Assembly (NCBI RefSeq): GCF_001905125.1 | Contig: NZ_LWLE01000023.1 | Location: 124,001-188,000, forward strand | Direction: 5' to 3' | From: Streptomyces sp. TSRI0281 | GTDB taxonomy: Bacteria; Actinomycetota; Actinomycetes; Streptomycetales; Streptomycetaceae | DNA: 64,000 nt | In this document: piece after piece, positions 8,252 to 17,793 of the stretch | Layout: each line of letters begins with the position of its first letter | Numbering within the stretch: position 1 is the stretch's first letter | The notes under the pieces: generated by a model | Seen by the model: the letters and a program-made list of their open reading frames with translations, nothing else | Database searches by the model: none | What the model was told of the DNA's origin: nothing | Translations under genes and position numbers: made by a program

Positions 8252-9457
8252 ATGGCGGGAACCACACCGGGTACGCCACGCGTCCTGCGCGCCATGAACG
8301 ACCGGGCCGCCCTCGACCTGCTCCTGGAACACGGCCCGCTCTCCCGGACGAAGATCGGGAAGCTGACCGGGCTGTCCAAGCCCACCGCGTCCCAGCTGCT
8401 GGCGCGGCTGGAGGCGGCCGGTCTGGTCGTGGCCACCGGGACCAGCGAGGGGCGCCCCGGTCCCAACGCGCAGCTGTACACCGTGAACGCGCGGGCCGCC
8501 CATGTCGCCGGGCTCGATGTGAACGCCCAGCGGATCGTCGCCGCGGTCGCCGATGTGACCGGTGAGACCGTCGGCGAGTTCGAGCTGCGCACCCCCGGCC
8601 GGCGCGCCGACAGCGTGGTGCGCCAGGTGACCGAGGCGCTGGACGGCGCGGTCAAGGACGCCGGGCTCACCCGCTCCGACGTGCACCGCGTGGTCATCGG
8701 CACACCGGGCGCCTTCGATCCCGGCACCGGCCGCCTGCGGTACGCCTCGCACCTGCCCGGCTGGCACTCCAGCACGCTGCTGGACGAGCTGGCCGCGTTC
8801 CTGCCGATGCCGGTGGAGTACGAGAACGACGTGAACCTGGTCGCCGTGGCCGAACAGCGGCTCGGCGCGGCCCGCGGCAACGAGGACTTCGTCCTGCTGT
8901 GGAACGAGGAGGGCCTCGGCGCCGCCCTCGTCATCAACGGACGGCTGCACCGCGGCTTCACCGGCGGCGCGGGCGAGGTCGGCTTCCTGCCGGTGCCGGG
9001 CACTCCGCTCGTACGCCAGGTGGTGAAGGCCAACAGCGGCGGCTTCCAGGAGCTGGCGGGCGCCCAGGCGCTGCCGCGGCTCGCGCGGACGCTCGGCATC
9101 GACACCCCTCAGACGCCCTACCCCGAGGTCGCCGCCGCCCTGCTGGTACGGGCCACCGCCGCGTACGAGCAGGACGAGCCGCTGACCGAGCTGCTGCGCC
9201 AGTACGCCCAGCGGCTCGCCACCGGTCTCGCCTCCGTCACCGCCGTACTCGACCCCGGGCTGATCGTGCTCTCCGGTGAGCTGGTCTCCGCGGGCGGCGA
9301 GCTCCTGCGGTCCCTGATCCAGTCCGAGCTCGCCGAACTCGCCGCCTCCCGGCCCCGTCTCGTCCTCGGCGAGATCGACCGGCATCCGGTCCTGCGGGGT
9401 GCCCTGGAAAGGGCCCTCTCCGATACCCGCGACGAAGTGTTCGACACCTCGCGCTGA
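8252..9457 (+). CDS. csnR: ROK-family transcriptional repressor CsnR
   Basis: This 401-residue protein has an N-terminal winged helix-turn-helix (residues about 20-70; LSRTKIGKLTGLSKPTASQLLARLE) and a C-terminal ROK sugar-kinase-like domain (HVAGLDVNAQRIVAAVAD; VIGTPGAFDPGTG). The ROK zinc-binding Cys cluster is not obvious. By position and the adjacent palindrome it corresponds to CsnR, the repressor of chitosan-oligosaccharide uptake and chitosanase genes in S. lividans and S. coelicolor. It is the first gene of the operon. The ATG at 8252 has a GAGGGCGG sequence about 14 bases upstream, somewhat far; the ATG at 8294 is a weaker alternative since it would trim the helix-turn-helix. Confidence 0.88.
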   Translation: MAGTTPGTPRVLRAMNDRAALDLLLEHGPLSRTKIGKLTGLSKPTASQLLARLEAAGLVVATGTSEGRPGPNAQLYTVNARAAHVAGLDVNAQRIVAAVADVTGETVGEFELRTPGRRADSVVRQVTEALDGAVKDAGLTRSDVHRVVIGTPGAFDPGTGRLRYASHLPGWHSSTLLDELAAFLPMPVEYENDVNLVAVAEQRLGAARGNEDFVLLWNEEGLGAALVINGRLHRGFTGGAGEVGFLPVPGTPLVRQVVKANSGGFQELAGAQALPRLARTLGIDTPQTPYPEVAAALLVRATAAYEQDEPLTELLRQYAQRLATGLASVTAVLDPGLIVLSGELVSAGGELLRSLIQSELAELAASRPRLVLGEIDRHPVLRGALERALSDTRDEVFDTSR

Positions 9458-9551
9458 TCCGCCGCACCGCCTTCCCCTCTTCTTTCTTCTCCTTCTTCTC
9501 CTCGCTCGTCCCCCGCTTCCATCCCCTGTCCCTGTCCCTGGGAGTCCCGTC

Positions 9552-10886
9552 ATGCGCAAAAGCCGTCTGACCACCACCGCCGCTGTCGCCGTCGCCGCGA
9601 TCTCGGTTCTCGCCACCGCGTGTACCGGCCAGTCCGAGACCGCCGCGAACGACGATCCGAACGCGAAGACCACGATCAACTTCTGGCACGGCTGGAGCGC
9701 GCCCGCCGAGGTCAAGGCGGTCCAGGACAACATCGACCGGTTCGAGAAGGCCCACCCGAACATCAAGGTCAACGTCGTCGGGAACATCAACGACGACAAG
9801 CTGAACCAGTCGCTGCGCGCGGGCGGTTCGAAGGGCCCCGACGTGGTGTCCTCCTTCACCACGTCCAATGTCGGCAAGTTCTGCTCGTCCGGCGCCTTCG
9901 CCGATCTGACGCCCTTCATCGAGAAGTCGAAGATCGACCTGGAGAAGACCTTCCCGAAGGTCCTGCTGGACTACACCCAGTTCGAGGGCAAGCGCTGCGC
10001 CCTGCCGCTGCTCGCCGACGCGTACGGGCTGTACTACAACAAGGACGCCTTCGAGAAGGCCGGGATCGCCGCGCCGCCGAAGACGATGTCCGAGCTGGCG
10101 AGCATCGCGAAGAAGCTGACTGTCGAGAAGGGCGACAGCTACCAGCAGCTCGGCTTCATGCCGACCTTCCACGGCTACGAGACGGTCGCCGACCACTACA
10201 TGTCCTCGTGGGACCACAAGTACTTCGACGGGAACGGCAAGTCCAACATCGCCAAGGACCCGTCCTTCGCGAAGATGTTCACGTACCAGAAGAAGCTGGT
10301 CGCCGACCTCGGCGGCTACGACAAGCTGGAGAAGTACCGCGGCACCTTCGGTGACGAGTGGGGCTCCAAGCACCCGTTCCAGACCGGTCAGGTCGCCATG
10401 CAGCTGGACGGCGAGTGGCGGCTGGGCATGGCCGAGGACGCCAAGGTGCCGTTCGAGATCGGTGTCGCGCCGATGCCCGTCGCCGACGACGAGGCCGACA
10501 GCTACGGCAAGGGCTTCCTGTCCGGCACGATCATGGGCATCGCCCCGGCCAGCAAGAAGCAGAACGCCGCCTGGGAGCTGGTCAAGTTCATGACCAGCGA
10601 CACCAAGGCCGTCGTCGACTTCGCCAACGGCATCCGCAATGTGCCCTCCACCTTCGAGGCGCTGAAGTCGCCCGACCTGAAGTTCGACCCGCGCTTCAAG
10701 ACCTTCCTGGACATCGCCCAGCACCCCAGGTCCAACACTCCGGACGGGGCCATCAACGGCGCCACGTACCAGCAGACCATCCAGGACTTCGGCTACCAGT
10801 ACGAGAAGGGCGCGGTGAAGGACCTCCAGGCCGGCCTGGAGAAGACCGCGAAGCAGATCGACACCGACATCGCCAAGGCTAAGTAG
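9552..10886 (+). CDS. csnE: chitosan-oligosaccharide ABC transporter solute-binding lipoprotein
   Basis: This 444-residue protein begins with a lipoprotein signal peptide (MRKSRLTTTAAVAV, lipobox LATAC with Cys24) followed by a family 1 extracellular solute-binding domain (TINFWHGWSAPAEVKAV; LYYNKDAFEKAGI; FQTGQVAMQLDGEWRLG). It binds sugar oligomers outside the membrane and delivers them to CsnF/CsnG. The 94-base gap after csnR is an almost pure pyrimidine tract, which could hold a secondary regulatory or processing site. The start ATG has GGGAG eight bases upstream. Substrate (glucosamine oligomers) is inferred from operon identity, not from residues in the pocket. Confidence 0.9.
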   Translation: MRKSRLTTTAAVAVAAISVLATACTGQSETAANDDPNAKTTINFWHGWSAPAEVKAVQDNIDRFEKAHPNIKVNVVGNINDDKLNQSLRAGGSKGPDVVSSFTTSNVGKFCSSGAFADLTPFIEKSKIDLEKTFPKVLLDYTQFEGKRCALPLLADAYGLYYNKDAFEKAGIAAPPKTMSELASIAKKLTVEKGDSYQQLGFMPTFHGYETVADHYMSSWDHKYFDGNGKSNIAKDPSFAKMFTYQKKLVADLGGYDKLEKYRGTFGDEWGSKHPFQTGQVAMQLDGEWRLGMAEDAKVPFEIGVAPMPVADDEADSYGKGFLSGTIMGIAPASKKQNAAWELVKFMTSDTKAVVDFANGIRNVPSTFEALKSPDLKFDPRFKTFLDIAQHPRSNTPDGAINGATYQQTIQDFGYQYEKGAVKDLQAGLEKTAKQIDTDIAKAK

Positions 10887-10893
10887 CAGCACG

Positions 10894-11835
10894 ATGACAA
10901 CCCACACTCTCCGCTCCAAGCGCCGCAGGTCGGCCCTTCGGACAGCGGCCTTCATGTCGCCGTGGCTGATCGGGTTCACCGTCTTCTTCGCGTACCCGAT
11001 GATCTCGACCGTCTACTTCTCCTTCATGGATTACGACGGTTTCGGGGCGCCGGTCTTCAATGGCCTCACGAACTGGAGGTATGTCTTCGAGGACTACCCC
11101 ATGTTCTGGCCGTCGCTGCGCAACACGCTCTGGCTGGTCCTCGTCATGGTCACCTGCCGGGTCGTCTTCGGCCTCGGCATCGGCATGCTGATCACCAAGA
11201 TCAAGTCGGGTACGGGCGTCTTCCGCACCCTGTTCTACCTGCCCTACCTGGCGCCGCCGGTCGCCGCGACGCTGGCCTTCGTCTTCCTGCTCAACCCCGG
11301 GACGGGCCCGGTCAACTCGATCCTCGGCGACCTGGGGCTGCCGACGCCCGGGTGGTTCAACGACGCCTCCTGGTCCAAGCCGGCGCTCACCATGCTCGCG
11401 GTGTGGGGCATCGGTGACCTGATGGTCATCTTCATGGCCGCGCTGCTGGACGTGCCGACGGAGCAGTACGAGGCCGCCGAGCTGGACGGCGCCTCGCCCT
11501 GGCAGAAGTTCCGCTTCGTCACGCTGCCGAACATCTCGCCGATCGTGCTGTTCGCCGTGGTCACCGGAGTGATCCAGGCGATGCAGTACTACACACAACC
11601 GCTGGTCGCGGGGAAGGTCGCCTCCGGCATCATCGGCGGCTCCGGCCAGGCCTTCGAACCGGGCTATCCCGACAAGTCGACACTGACGCTTCCGCAGCTC
11701 GTCTACAACCTCGGCTTCCAGCGCTTCGACTACGGCTCCGCCTGTGTCGTCGCCCTCGTCCTGTTCGCCCTGGCCATGACCTTCACCGCGCTGCTGATGC
11801 GCGGCCGCAACAACCTTCTCCAGGCCGGTGACTGA
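10894..11835 (+). CDS. csnF: sugar ABC transporter permease (MalF-like)
   Basis: This 313-residue integral membrane protein has six predicted helices, starting with WLIGFTVFFAYPMISTVYFSF, and the cytoplasmic EAA loop EAAELDGASPWQKFRFVTLP that docks to the ATPase. It forms the transmembrane channel with CsnG. It begins seven bases after csnE and ends three bases before csnG, so it is cotranscribed. A periplasmic-type loop between the first two helices is short, unlike E. coli MalF. Confidence 0.9.
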   Translation: MTTHTLRSKRRRSALRTAAFMSPWLIGFTVFFAYPMISTVYFSFMDYDGFGAPVFNGLTNWRYVFEDYPMFWPSLRNTLWLVLVMVTCRVVFGLGIGMLITKIKSGTGVFRTLFYLPYLAPPVAATLAFVFLLNPGTGPVNSILGDLGLPTPGWFNDASWSKPALTMLAVWGIGDLMVIFMAALLDVPTEQYEAAELDGASPWQKFRFVTLPNISPIVLFAVVTGVIQAMQYYTQPLVAGKVASGIIGGSGQAFEPGYPDKSTLTLPQLVYNLGFQRFDYGSACVVALVLFALAMTFTALLMRGRNNLLQAGD

Positions 11836-11838
11836 GTC

Positions 11839-12735
11839 ATGACCCAACTCCTCGACAAGCCCGCCGCCCAGGTGACCGACGGCCCCACGCCCGCCGCGCG
11901 CACCGCCCGCCGCAAGGCACTGCTGCACTGGATCGCCGTGCACTCGCTGGGGGTCGCGGCCGCGCTCTTCTTCGTACTGCCGTTCGTCTTCGTGGTGCTG
12001 ACCTCGCTGATGACCGACCAGCAGGCGCTGACCCGCGACCTCACCCCGAACACCTGGGAGTGGGGCAACTACCAGCAGGTCTTCGACACCCCGGGCTTCC
12101 TGACCTGGTGGCGCAACACCCTGCTGTACGCGGGGGTCGGCACCGTGCTGACGGTAGTGTCGTCCGTGCCCGTGGCGTACGCGCTCGCCAAGTTCCGCTT
12201 CCGCGGCCGCAAGCTGTCGCTGATGCTGGTCATCTCGATGATGATGCTGCCGCCGCAGGTCGTCATCATCCCGATGTACCTGTTCTGGGCCAAGCAGCTG
12301 GACCTGTCCGGCACCCTCTGGCCGCTGATCATCCCGATGGCCTTCGGTGACGCGTTCTCCATCTTCCTGCTGCGGCAGTTCCTCCTGACCATCCCCAACG
12401 AGTACCTCGACGCGGCCAAGGTCGACGGCTGCGGCGAATTCCGCACGCTGATCAGAGTCGTTCTGCCGATGGCCAAGCCCGGCATCGCGGCGATCGCGCT
12501 GTTCCAGTTCTTCGCCGCCTGGAACGACTACTTCGGCCCACAGATCTACGCATCCGAGAACCCGGCCGCCTGGACGCTCAGTTACGGCCTCGAATCCTTC
12601 AAGGGCGCACACCACACGAACTGGAATCTGACCATGGCCGCGACCGTACTGGTCATGGCCCCCGTGATCGCCGTCTTCTTCTTTGCCCAGAAGGCATTCG
12701 TCGAGGGCGTCACACTGACCGGAGTAAAGGGCTGA
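11839..12735 (+). CDS. csnG: sugar ABC transporter permease (MalG-like)
   Basis: This 298-residue permease has six predicted helices (SLGVAAALFFVLPFVFVVLTSL near the N-terminus) and the EAA-type loop NEYLDAAKVDGCGEFRTLIRVVLP. It pairs with CsnF. No ATP-binding subunit is encoded in the operon; Streptomyces sugar importers of this class share the ATPase MsiK encoded elsewhere. It is separated from csnH by two bases. Confidence 0.9.
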   Translation: MTQLLDKPAAQVTDGPTPAARTARRKALLHWIAVHSLGVAAALFFVLPFVFVVLTSLMTDQQALTRDLTPNTWEWGNYQQVFDTPGFLTWWRNTLLYAGVGTVLTVVSSVPVAYALAKFRFRGRKLSLMLVISMMMLPPQVVIIPMYLFWAKQLDLSGTLWPLIIPMAFGDAFSIFLLRQFLLTIPNEYLDAAKVDGCGEFRTLIRVVLPMAKPGIAAIALFQFFAAWNDYFGPQIYASENPAAWTLSYGLESFKGAHHTNWNLTMAATVLVMAPVIAVFFFAQKAFVEGVTLTGVKG

Positions 12736-12737
12736 CC

Positions 12738-14003
12738 ATGAAGCTCGCAGTAGTTGGTGGCGGGTCCACCTACACACCTGAACTGATCGACGGCTTCGCG
12801 CGGCTGCGCGACACCCTGCCGGTCGAGGAGCTCGTGCTCGTCGACCCGGCGGCCGACCGGCTGGAGCTGGTCGGCGGCCTGGCCCGGCGGATCTTCGCCA
12901 AGCAGGGCCACCCGGGGCGGATCACCACCACCTCCGACCTGGACGCGGGCGTCGCCGACGCCGACGCGGTCCTGCTCCAGCTGCGCGTCGGCGGACAGGC
13001 CGCCCGCAACAAGGACGAGACATGGCCGCTGGAGTGCGGCTGCGTCGGCCAGGAGACCACCGGCGCCGGTGGCCTCGCCAAGGCGATGCGCACGGTGCCC
13101 GTCGTCCTCGACATCGCCGAGCGGGTGCGCCGCTCGAACCCGAACGCCTGGATCATCGACTTCACCAACCCGGTCGGCATCGTCACCCGGGCGCTCCTCC
13201 AGGCCGGGCACAAGGCCGTCGGCCTGTGCAACGTGGCGATCGGCTTCCAGCGGAGGTTCGCCGCGCTGCTCGACGTCACCCCCGGCGAGGTCCACCTGGA
13301 CCACGTCGGACTGAACCACCTGACCTGGGAGCTCGGGGTGCGCCTGGGCGGCCCCGACGGCGAGAACGTCCTGCCGAAGCTGCTCGCCGAGCACGGCGAC
13401 GCCATCGCGGACGACCTGCGCATGCCGCGCGCCATCGTGGACCGGCTGGGCGTCGTCCCCTCGTACTACCTGCGGTACTTCTACGCGCACGACGAGGTCG
13501 TCCGGGAGCTCGGCACCAAGCCGTCCCGGGCCGCCGAGGTCGCGGCGATGGAGAAGGAACTCCTGGAGATGTACGGCGACCCGGCCCTGGACGAGAAGCC
13601 GGCCCTGCTCGGCAAGCGCGGCGGCGCCTTCTACTCGGAGGCGGCCGTGGACCTGGCGGCCTCGCTGCTCGGCGGCGGCGGTTCCGCGGTGCAGGTGGTC
13701 AACACGTACAACAACGGGACGCTGCCGTTCCTGGCGGACGACGCGGTGATCGAGGTGCAGGCCCGGATCGACGGCACGGGCGCGACCCCGCTCGCCGTCC
13801 CGGCGCTGGACCCGCTGTACGCCGGTCTGATCGGTCATGTCACGGCGTACGAGGACCTCGCCCTGGAAGCCGCGCTGCGCGGCGGCCGGGACCGGGTCTT
13901 CAAGGCGCTGCTCGCGCATCCGCTGGTCGGCCAGTACGAGTACGCCGAGGGCCTCACCGACCGGCTGATCGCGCACAACCGGGAGCACCTCGCGTGGGCG
14001 TGA
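12738..14003 (+). CDS. csnH: GH4-family NAD-dependent 6-phospho-glycosidase CsnH
   Basis: This 421-residue enzyme opens with the NAD-binding motif VVGGGSTYTPEL and carries the GH4 metal-binding Cys (GLCNVAIGF) and His (VGLNHLTWEL), plus the typical C-terminal LYAGLIGHVTAYE. GH4 enzymes cleave 6-phosphoglycosides by a redox-assisted elimination needing NAD+ and Mn2+. In this operon it should split phosphorylated glucosamine oligosaccharides made by CsnK after import. It overlaps the start of csnK. Family assignment is firm; the exact substrate is inferred from context. Confidence 0.9.
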   Translation: MKLAVVGGGSTYTPELIDGFARLRDTLPVEELVLVDPAADRLELVGGLARRIFAKQGHPGRITTTSDLDAGVADADAVLLQLRVGGQAARNKDETWPLECGCVGQETTGAGGLAKAMRTVPVVLDIAERVRRSNPNAWIIDFTNPVGIVTRALLQAGHKAVGLCNVAIGFQRRFAALLDVTPGEVHLDHVGLNHLTWELGVRLGGPDGENVLPKLLAEHGDAIADDLRMPRAIVDRLGVVPSYYLRYFYAHDEVVRELGTKPSRAAEVAAMEKELLEMYGDPALDEKPALLGKRGGAFYSEAAVDLAASLLGGGGSAVQVVNTYNNGTLPFLADDAVIEVQARIDGTGATPLAVPALDPLYAGLIGHVTAYEDLALEAALRGGRDRVFKALLAHPLVGQYEYAEGLTDRLIAHNREHLAWA

Positions 14004-14968
14004 ACGTCTCGGTCGTCGCCATCGACGCGGGGAACAGCAAGACCGATGTGGCTCTGATCGGCGAGGACGGAAGCGTGCTGTCCACGGCCCGGGGCGGCGG
14101 CTTCCAGCCGCCCGCCGTCGGGGTGACGGCGGCCGTGGACGTCCTGTCCTCGATCCTTGACCGGGCGGTCGCCGCCGTCGGTGGGCCCATCGGGAACATC
14201 GGGCATGTGTCCGCGTGTCTGGCCAACGCCGATCTCCCGGTCGAGGAGGCGGAGCTGACCGAGGCTCTGTTCGCCCGCGGCTGGGCGGGCACGGTGGAGG
14301 TGCGCAACGACACCTTCGCGATACTGCGGGCCGGGGTGGACGAGCCGCGGGGCGTCGCGGTGGTCTGCGGCGCCGGGATCAACTGTGTCGGCATGGTGCC
14401 GGACGGGCGCACCGCCCGCTTCCCCGCGATCGGCCGCATATCCGGTGACTGGGGCGGCGGTGCGGGGCTGGCCGAGGAGGCCATGTGGCTGGCCGCGCGG
14501 GCCGAGGACGGCCGCGGCGAGCCGACGGAACTGGTCCGTACGCTGCCCGGCCACTTCGGGCTCGACTCGATGTACGCGCTGATCGAGGCGCTGCACCGGG
14601 GGCGGATTCCTTATGAGCGGCGCCATGAGCTGACCCCGGTGCTGTTCGCCACGAGTGCGGCCGGCGACCCGTTGGCGGGCTCCGTGGTGGACCGGCTGGC
14701 GGAGGAGGTCGTCGCGATGGCCTCGGTGGCGCTGGCTCGCCTCGGTCTGCTGGACGAGGAGGCGCCGGTGCTCCTGGGCGGCAGTGTGCTGGCCGCCCGC
14801 CACCCGCAGCTGGACGCCAGGATCGCCGAACTCCTCGCGGTCCGGGCCCCGAAGGCGGTGGTCCGGGTGGTGTCGCAGCCGCCGGTCCTGGGGGCCGCGC
14901 TGCTCGGCCTGGACCACGTGGGTGCGGCGCCCGAGGTGCACCGGAGACTGCGCGCCCAGTACACCTGA
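13994..14968 (+). CDS. csnK: BadF/BadG/BcrA-type amino-sugar kinase CsnK
   Basis: This roughly 324-residue protein has the actin/hexokinase-fold phosphate loops IDAGNSKTDVAL and VVCGAGINCVG of the BadF/N-acetylglucosamine-kinase family. It should phosphorylate imported amino sugars or chitosan oligomers. The GTG at 13994 has GGGAG eight bases upstream. The GTG at 14000 is an alternative that overlaps the csnH TGA as GTGA. Either way it is translationally coupled to csnH. It is the last gene before the operon terminator. Confidence 0.88.
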   Translation: MGVNVSVVAIDAGNSKTDVALIGEDGSVLSTARGGGFQPPAVGVTAAVDVLSSILDRAVAAVGGPIGNIGHVSACLANADLPVEEAELTEALFARGWAGTVEVRNDTFAILRAGVDEPRGVAVVCGAGINCVGMVPDGRTARFPAIGRISGDWGGGAGLAEEAMWLAARAEDGRGEPTELVRTLPGHFGLDSMYALIEALHRGRIPYERRHELTPVLFATSAAGDPLAGSVVDRLAEEVVAMASVALARLGLLDEEAPVLLGGSVLAARHPQLDARIAELLAVRAPKAVVRVVSQPPVLGAALLGLDHVGAAPEVHRRLRAQYT

Positions 14969-14986
14969 CACACTGGACACTCCCGT

Positions 14987-15022
14987 GGGGCGTCTCACAG
15001 CGTTCGCGCCGTGAGGCGCCCC
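14987..15022 (+). terminator. csn operon terminator
   Basis: GGGGCGTCTCAC (14987-14998) pairs with GTGAGGCGCCCC (15011-15022) with one G-U pair and a 12-base loop, 18 bases after the csnK stop. Confidence 0.85.
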
Positions 15023-15299
15023 TGGGCGTGAGGGAACCGATCAGTGGTCCCGAACGTGTTCCTGGTGGGGATCCGGTCCGCTTCGGGGATGCTTCGGCAG
15101 CGCTGACGGGGATGTTTCGGGGCTTGTTACGGCGATCGTCTTGATCGACTGCGCTCGCCCTGATCGAATGCGTGGACCGATACAGGTCCAGGCGTTCTCC
15201 GTATGGACTCCGTTCCCTGCGGCCATACTTCTGGCCGGGCACCAGTCCTCCGATCGGCCGGGGGGCCGGGCCGTCGTCAGTGACCGAGGGGGAGGTCGA
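15023..15299 (+). other. upstream region of the GlnX/PknG cluster
   Basis: This 277-base region should contain the promoter of the signalling cluster. It shows short imperfect direct repeats (GGGGATGCTTCGG and GGGGATGTTTCGG near 15095-15120; TTGATCGA and CTGATCGAATG near 15140-15170) but no clear palindrome or confident -35/-10 pair. No coding signal is seen before the GTG at 15300. Confidence 0.4.
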
Positions 15300-16700
15300 G
15301 TGACATACCCGCCGATCGGGGGCTCGCAGGCGGAGCGCACACCGGCTCAGCCGTCCGCGCCCGGCGAGCTGTCCGCGCCCGTACCCGCGCAGCGCCGTGG
15401 TGCCTGGACCGGGCAGACGGAGCGGCTGCGGGCCGCGGCGACGACCGAGCCCGGCCGGCTCCAGATCATCGGAGCCGTACTGGCGCTGCTGGTCGTGGCG
15501 TTCGGAGCGGTGACCGCCCTGGAGATCTCGGGCCGTGCCGCCGCGGCCGATGACGTCGTCAGCCGCAGTCAGCCGCTGAGCGCGGACGCGGCGGCCGTCT
15601 ACCGTTCGCTCGCCGACGCGGACACGATGGCGGCGAGCGGCTTCCTGGCGGGCGCCCAGGAGCCCAGGGATGTGCACGAGCAGTACGAGAAGGACATCAA
15701 GGACGCCTCGCGGCTGCTGGTGAGGGCCGCGGCGAACACGGACGCCACGACCACGTCCGGGCACGAGATCACCACGCTGAACGAACTGCTCCCGGTCTAC
15801 ACCGGACTGATCGAGCGGGCCCGCGCCAACAACCGGCAGGGTCTGCCGCTGGGCGGGGCCTACCTCCGGTACGCGAACCAGAAGATGACCGACGAAATGC
15901 TGCCCGCCGCCGAGCGGCTGTACGTCGCGGAGACGGGGCGGCTCGGCCGCGACTCCGCCGACGCCCGGCAGTTTCCGTACCTCTCGCTGCTGACCGGGAT
16001 CGTGGCGCTGGGCGCGCTGGTGTGGATGCAGCGGCGCAACTACCGTCGTACGAACAGGGTCTTCAACCACGGTCTGCTGGCGGCGACGGCCGCGACGACC
16101 GTGCTGCTGCTGTGGCTGGCGGTGGGGCACACGGTGGCGCGTACCGAAGTGCGTGCCGCGATGGTCCACGGGCAGGAGTCACTCGATGTCCTCAACAACG
16201 CGCGGATCAACTCCCTGAAGGCACGCGCCAATGAGAACCTCACCCTGGTCGCCCGCGGTGCCGTACTGACCGCGGACGGCACCGGCGACAAGTACGAGAC
16301 CGACTACACCTCGGGCATGAAGGCCCTCGACGCGCAGCTGAAGAGGGCCGAGAAGCTCGCCGACGACTTCCGGGGGAGCGAGCCGGTGGCGAAGGCCATC
16401 ACCAGTGTGTCCGAGTGGCAGGACCGCCACCGCAAGGCCCGTGCGACCGACGACCAGGGCGACTACGAGGGTGCGCTGGTGCAGATCATCGGCACGGAGG
16501 ACTCCACGGGCCAGTCGTTCCAGCAAGTGGACTCGGCGCTCGAAAAGGCACTCTCCGTTGAGCAGGACGAGTTCACCCGATCGGCGGGCGACGGACGCGG
16601 GGCGCTGGGCGGGCTGCCGATCGGGGCCGGCGCCCTGGCCGTGCTGGGCGCGGCCGCCGCCGTCCTCGGGGTCAACCGCAGGCTCTCGGAGTACCGGTGA
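15300..16700 (+). CDS. glnX: GlnX-like membrane sensor protein
   Basis: The GTG at 15300 follows GAGGGGGAGG and gives 466 residues. Hydrophobic helices lie at about residues 57-79 (LQIIGAVLALLVVAFGAV), 222-240 (SLLTGIVALGALVWM), 256-276 (LLAATAATTVLLLWLAVGH) and near the C-terminus (LPIGAGALAVLGAAAAVLG). Two extracytoplasmic four-helix-bundle-like regions lie between them. In mycobacteria GlnX passes the amino-acid signal from the binding protein GlnH across the membrane to the kinase PknG. The same order (membrane protein, binding protein, PknG) supports that role here. The stop overlaps the start region of the next gene. Homology is inferred from topology and synteny, since the sequence diverges fast. 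Confidence 0.75.
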   Translation: MTYPPIGGSQAERTPAQPSAPGELSAPVPAQRRGAWTGQTERLRAAATTEPGRLQIIGAVLALLVVAFGAVTALEISGRAAAADDVVSRSQPLSADAAAVYRSLADADTMAASGFLAGAQEPRDVHEQYEKDIKDASRLLVRAAANTDATTTSGHEITTLNELLPVYTGLIERARANNRQGLPLGGAYLRYANQKMTDEMLPAAERLYVAETGRLGRDSADARQFPYLSLLTGIVALGALVWMQRRNYRRTNRVFNHGLLAATAATTVLLLWLAVGHTVARTEVRAAMVHGQESLDVLNNARINSLKARANENLTLVARGAVLTADGTGDKYETDYTSGMKALDAQLKRAEKLADDFRGSEPVAKAITSVSEWQDRHRKARATDDQGDYEGALVQIIGTEDSTGQSFQQVDSALEKALSVEQDEFTRSAGDGRGALGGLPIGAGALAVLGAAAAVLGVNRRLSEYR

Positions 16701-16711
16701 GAGGGGCAGCG

Positions 16712-17746
16712 ATGAGCGGGGTGAAGGACTGGGCGGCGCGCGGCAGGCTGCGTGGCTGGGGCGGGGTGACGGGCATGGCCGTGGCCTGTGCCCTCACGGC
16801 CTCGCTCACCCTGCTGCCGCTCTCCCACGGCGGCGCCGGTCCCTTCGGCGTGAACACCGCGGGCCCGGGGACGGCCTCGGCGGTGCCCGCACGGGCCGAC
16901 GCCTGCACCGACCCGGAGGCGAGTCTGCCGCCGTCGAGCGCGGGCGGACCGAGCATCGAGAAGATCCGCAAGCGCGGCAAGCTGATCGCCGGTGTCGACC
17001 AGAACAGCTTCCGGTGGGGCTATCGCAACCCGGACACCGGCACGCTCGAAGGCTTCGACATCGACCTGGTGCGGGCCATCGCGGGCAACATCCTGGGCGA
17101 CCCCGACGCGGTGATCTTCCGGGCCATTCCCACCAACCAGCGCATAGCGGCCCTGGAGCACGACCGGGTCGACGTCGTCGTGCGGACGATGACGATCAAC
17201 TGCAAGCGGCTGGACCAGGTCTCCTTCTCCACGGCCTACTTCCAGGCCGGACAGCAGGTGCTGGCCCCGAAGGAATCGGCGATCACGGGGTACGACTCCT
17301 CGCTGAAGGGGAAGCGGGTCTGCACCGCCGAGGGCTCCACCGCGTACGAGGCGCTGGAGAAGCAGTCCTACGGCGCGGTCTTCAAGGACGAGTCCGAGGG
17401 CACCGAGCGGGACAAGGACCAGCTGACCGTGCCCAATCAGCTGGACTGCCTGGTCCGTCTCCAGCTCGGTGAGGTCGACGCCGTCGTCACGGACAACGCC
17501 CTGGCGGCCGGCCAGGCCGCGCAGGACCCGGCGGTGGTCCTCAAGGGCGCCCCGTTCACCACCGAGTACTACGGCGTGGCGACGAAGAAGGGCGCGAACG
17601 ACCTGGTGGCCCGCGTCAACTCCGTGCTGGACGACTATCGCCGGGGCGGGACGGGCAGCGACTGGATGGTGTCGTACCGCGAGTGGCTGGCGACCGGACT
17701 GCCCGGCATCAAGGCACCGCCGGCGCCCAAGTACCGGAGCAACTGA
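16712..17746 (+). CDS. glnH: GlnH-like extracytoplasmic amino-acid-binding protein
   Basis: The ATG at 16712 has GAGGGG five bases upstream and yields 344 residues. An N-terminal hydrophobic segment (VTGMAVACALTASLTLLPL) is a signal peptide or anchor; there is no clear lipobox, unlike mycobacterial GlnH. The rest is a family 3 solute-binding domain (IEKIRKRGKLIAGVDQNSF; LEGFDIDLVRAIAGNILG; RVDVVVRTMTINCKR; GKRVCTAEGSTAYEAL). Family 3 proteins bind polar amino acids such as glutamate and aspartate. With no transporter permease nearby, a sensory rather than transport role is likely. A GTG at 16697 overlapping the glnX stop is a less likely start. Confidence 0.8.
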   Translation: MSGVKDWAARGRLRGWGGVTGMAVACALTASLTLLPLSHGGAGPFGVNTAGPGTASAVPARADACTDPEASLPPSSAGGPSIEKIRKRGKLIAGVDQNSFRWGYRNPDTGTLEGFDIDLVRAIAGNILGDPDAVIFRAIPTNQRIAALEHDRVDVVVRTMTINCKRLDQVSFSTAYFQAGQQVLAPKESAITGYDSSLKGKRVCTAEGSTAYEALEKQSYGAVFKDESEGTERDKDQLTVPNQLDCLVRLQLGEVDAVVTDNALAAGQAAQDPAVVLKGAPFTTEYYGVATKKGANDLVARVNSVLDDYRRGGTGSDWMVSYREWLATGLPGIKAPPAPKYRSN

Positions 17747-17793
17747 TCCCGTCCGGGCCCACCGGCCCGGCGGGGAGAGCGGAGAGGTGATCG

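Noticed and set aside
7021..9105. 694-codon minus-strand ORF across the MscS channel and csnR
   Set aside because: Spans two well-supported plus-strand genes and a terminator; composition typical of antisense shadows.
9460..9550. pyrimidine-rich tract before csnE as a repeat array
   Set aside because: Only simple TTC/CTC slippage-like sequence with no definable unit.
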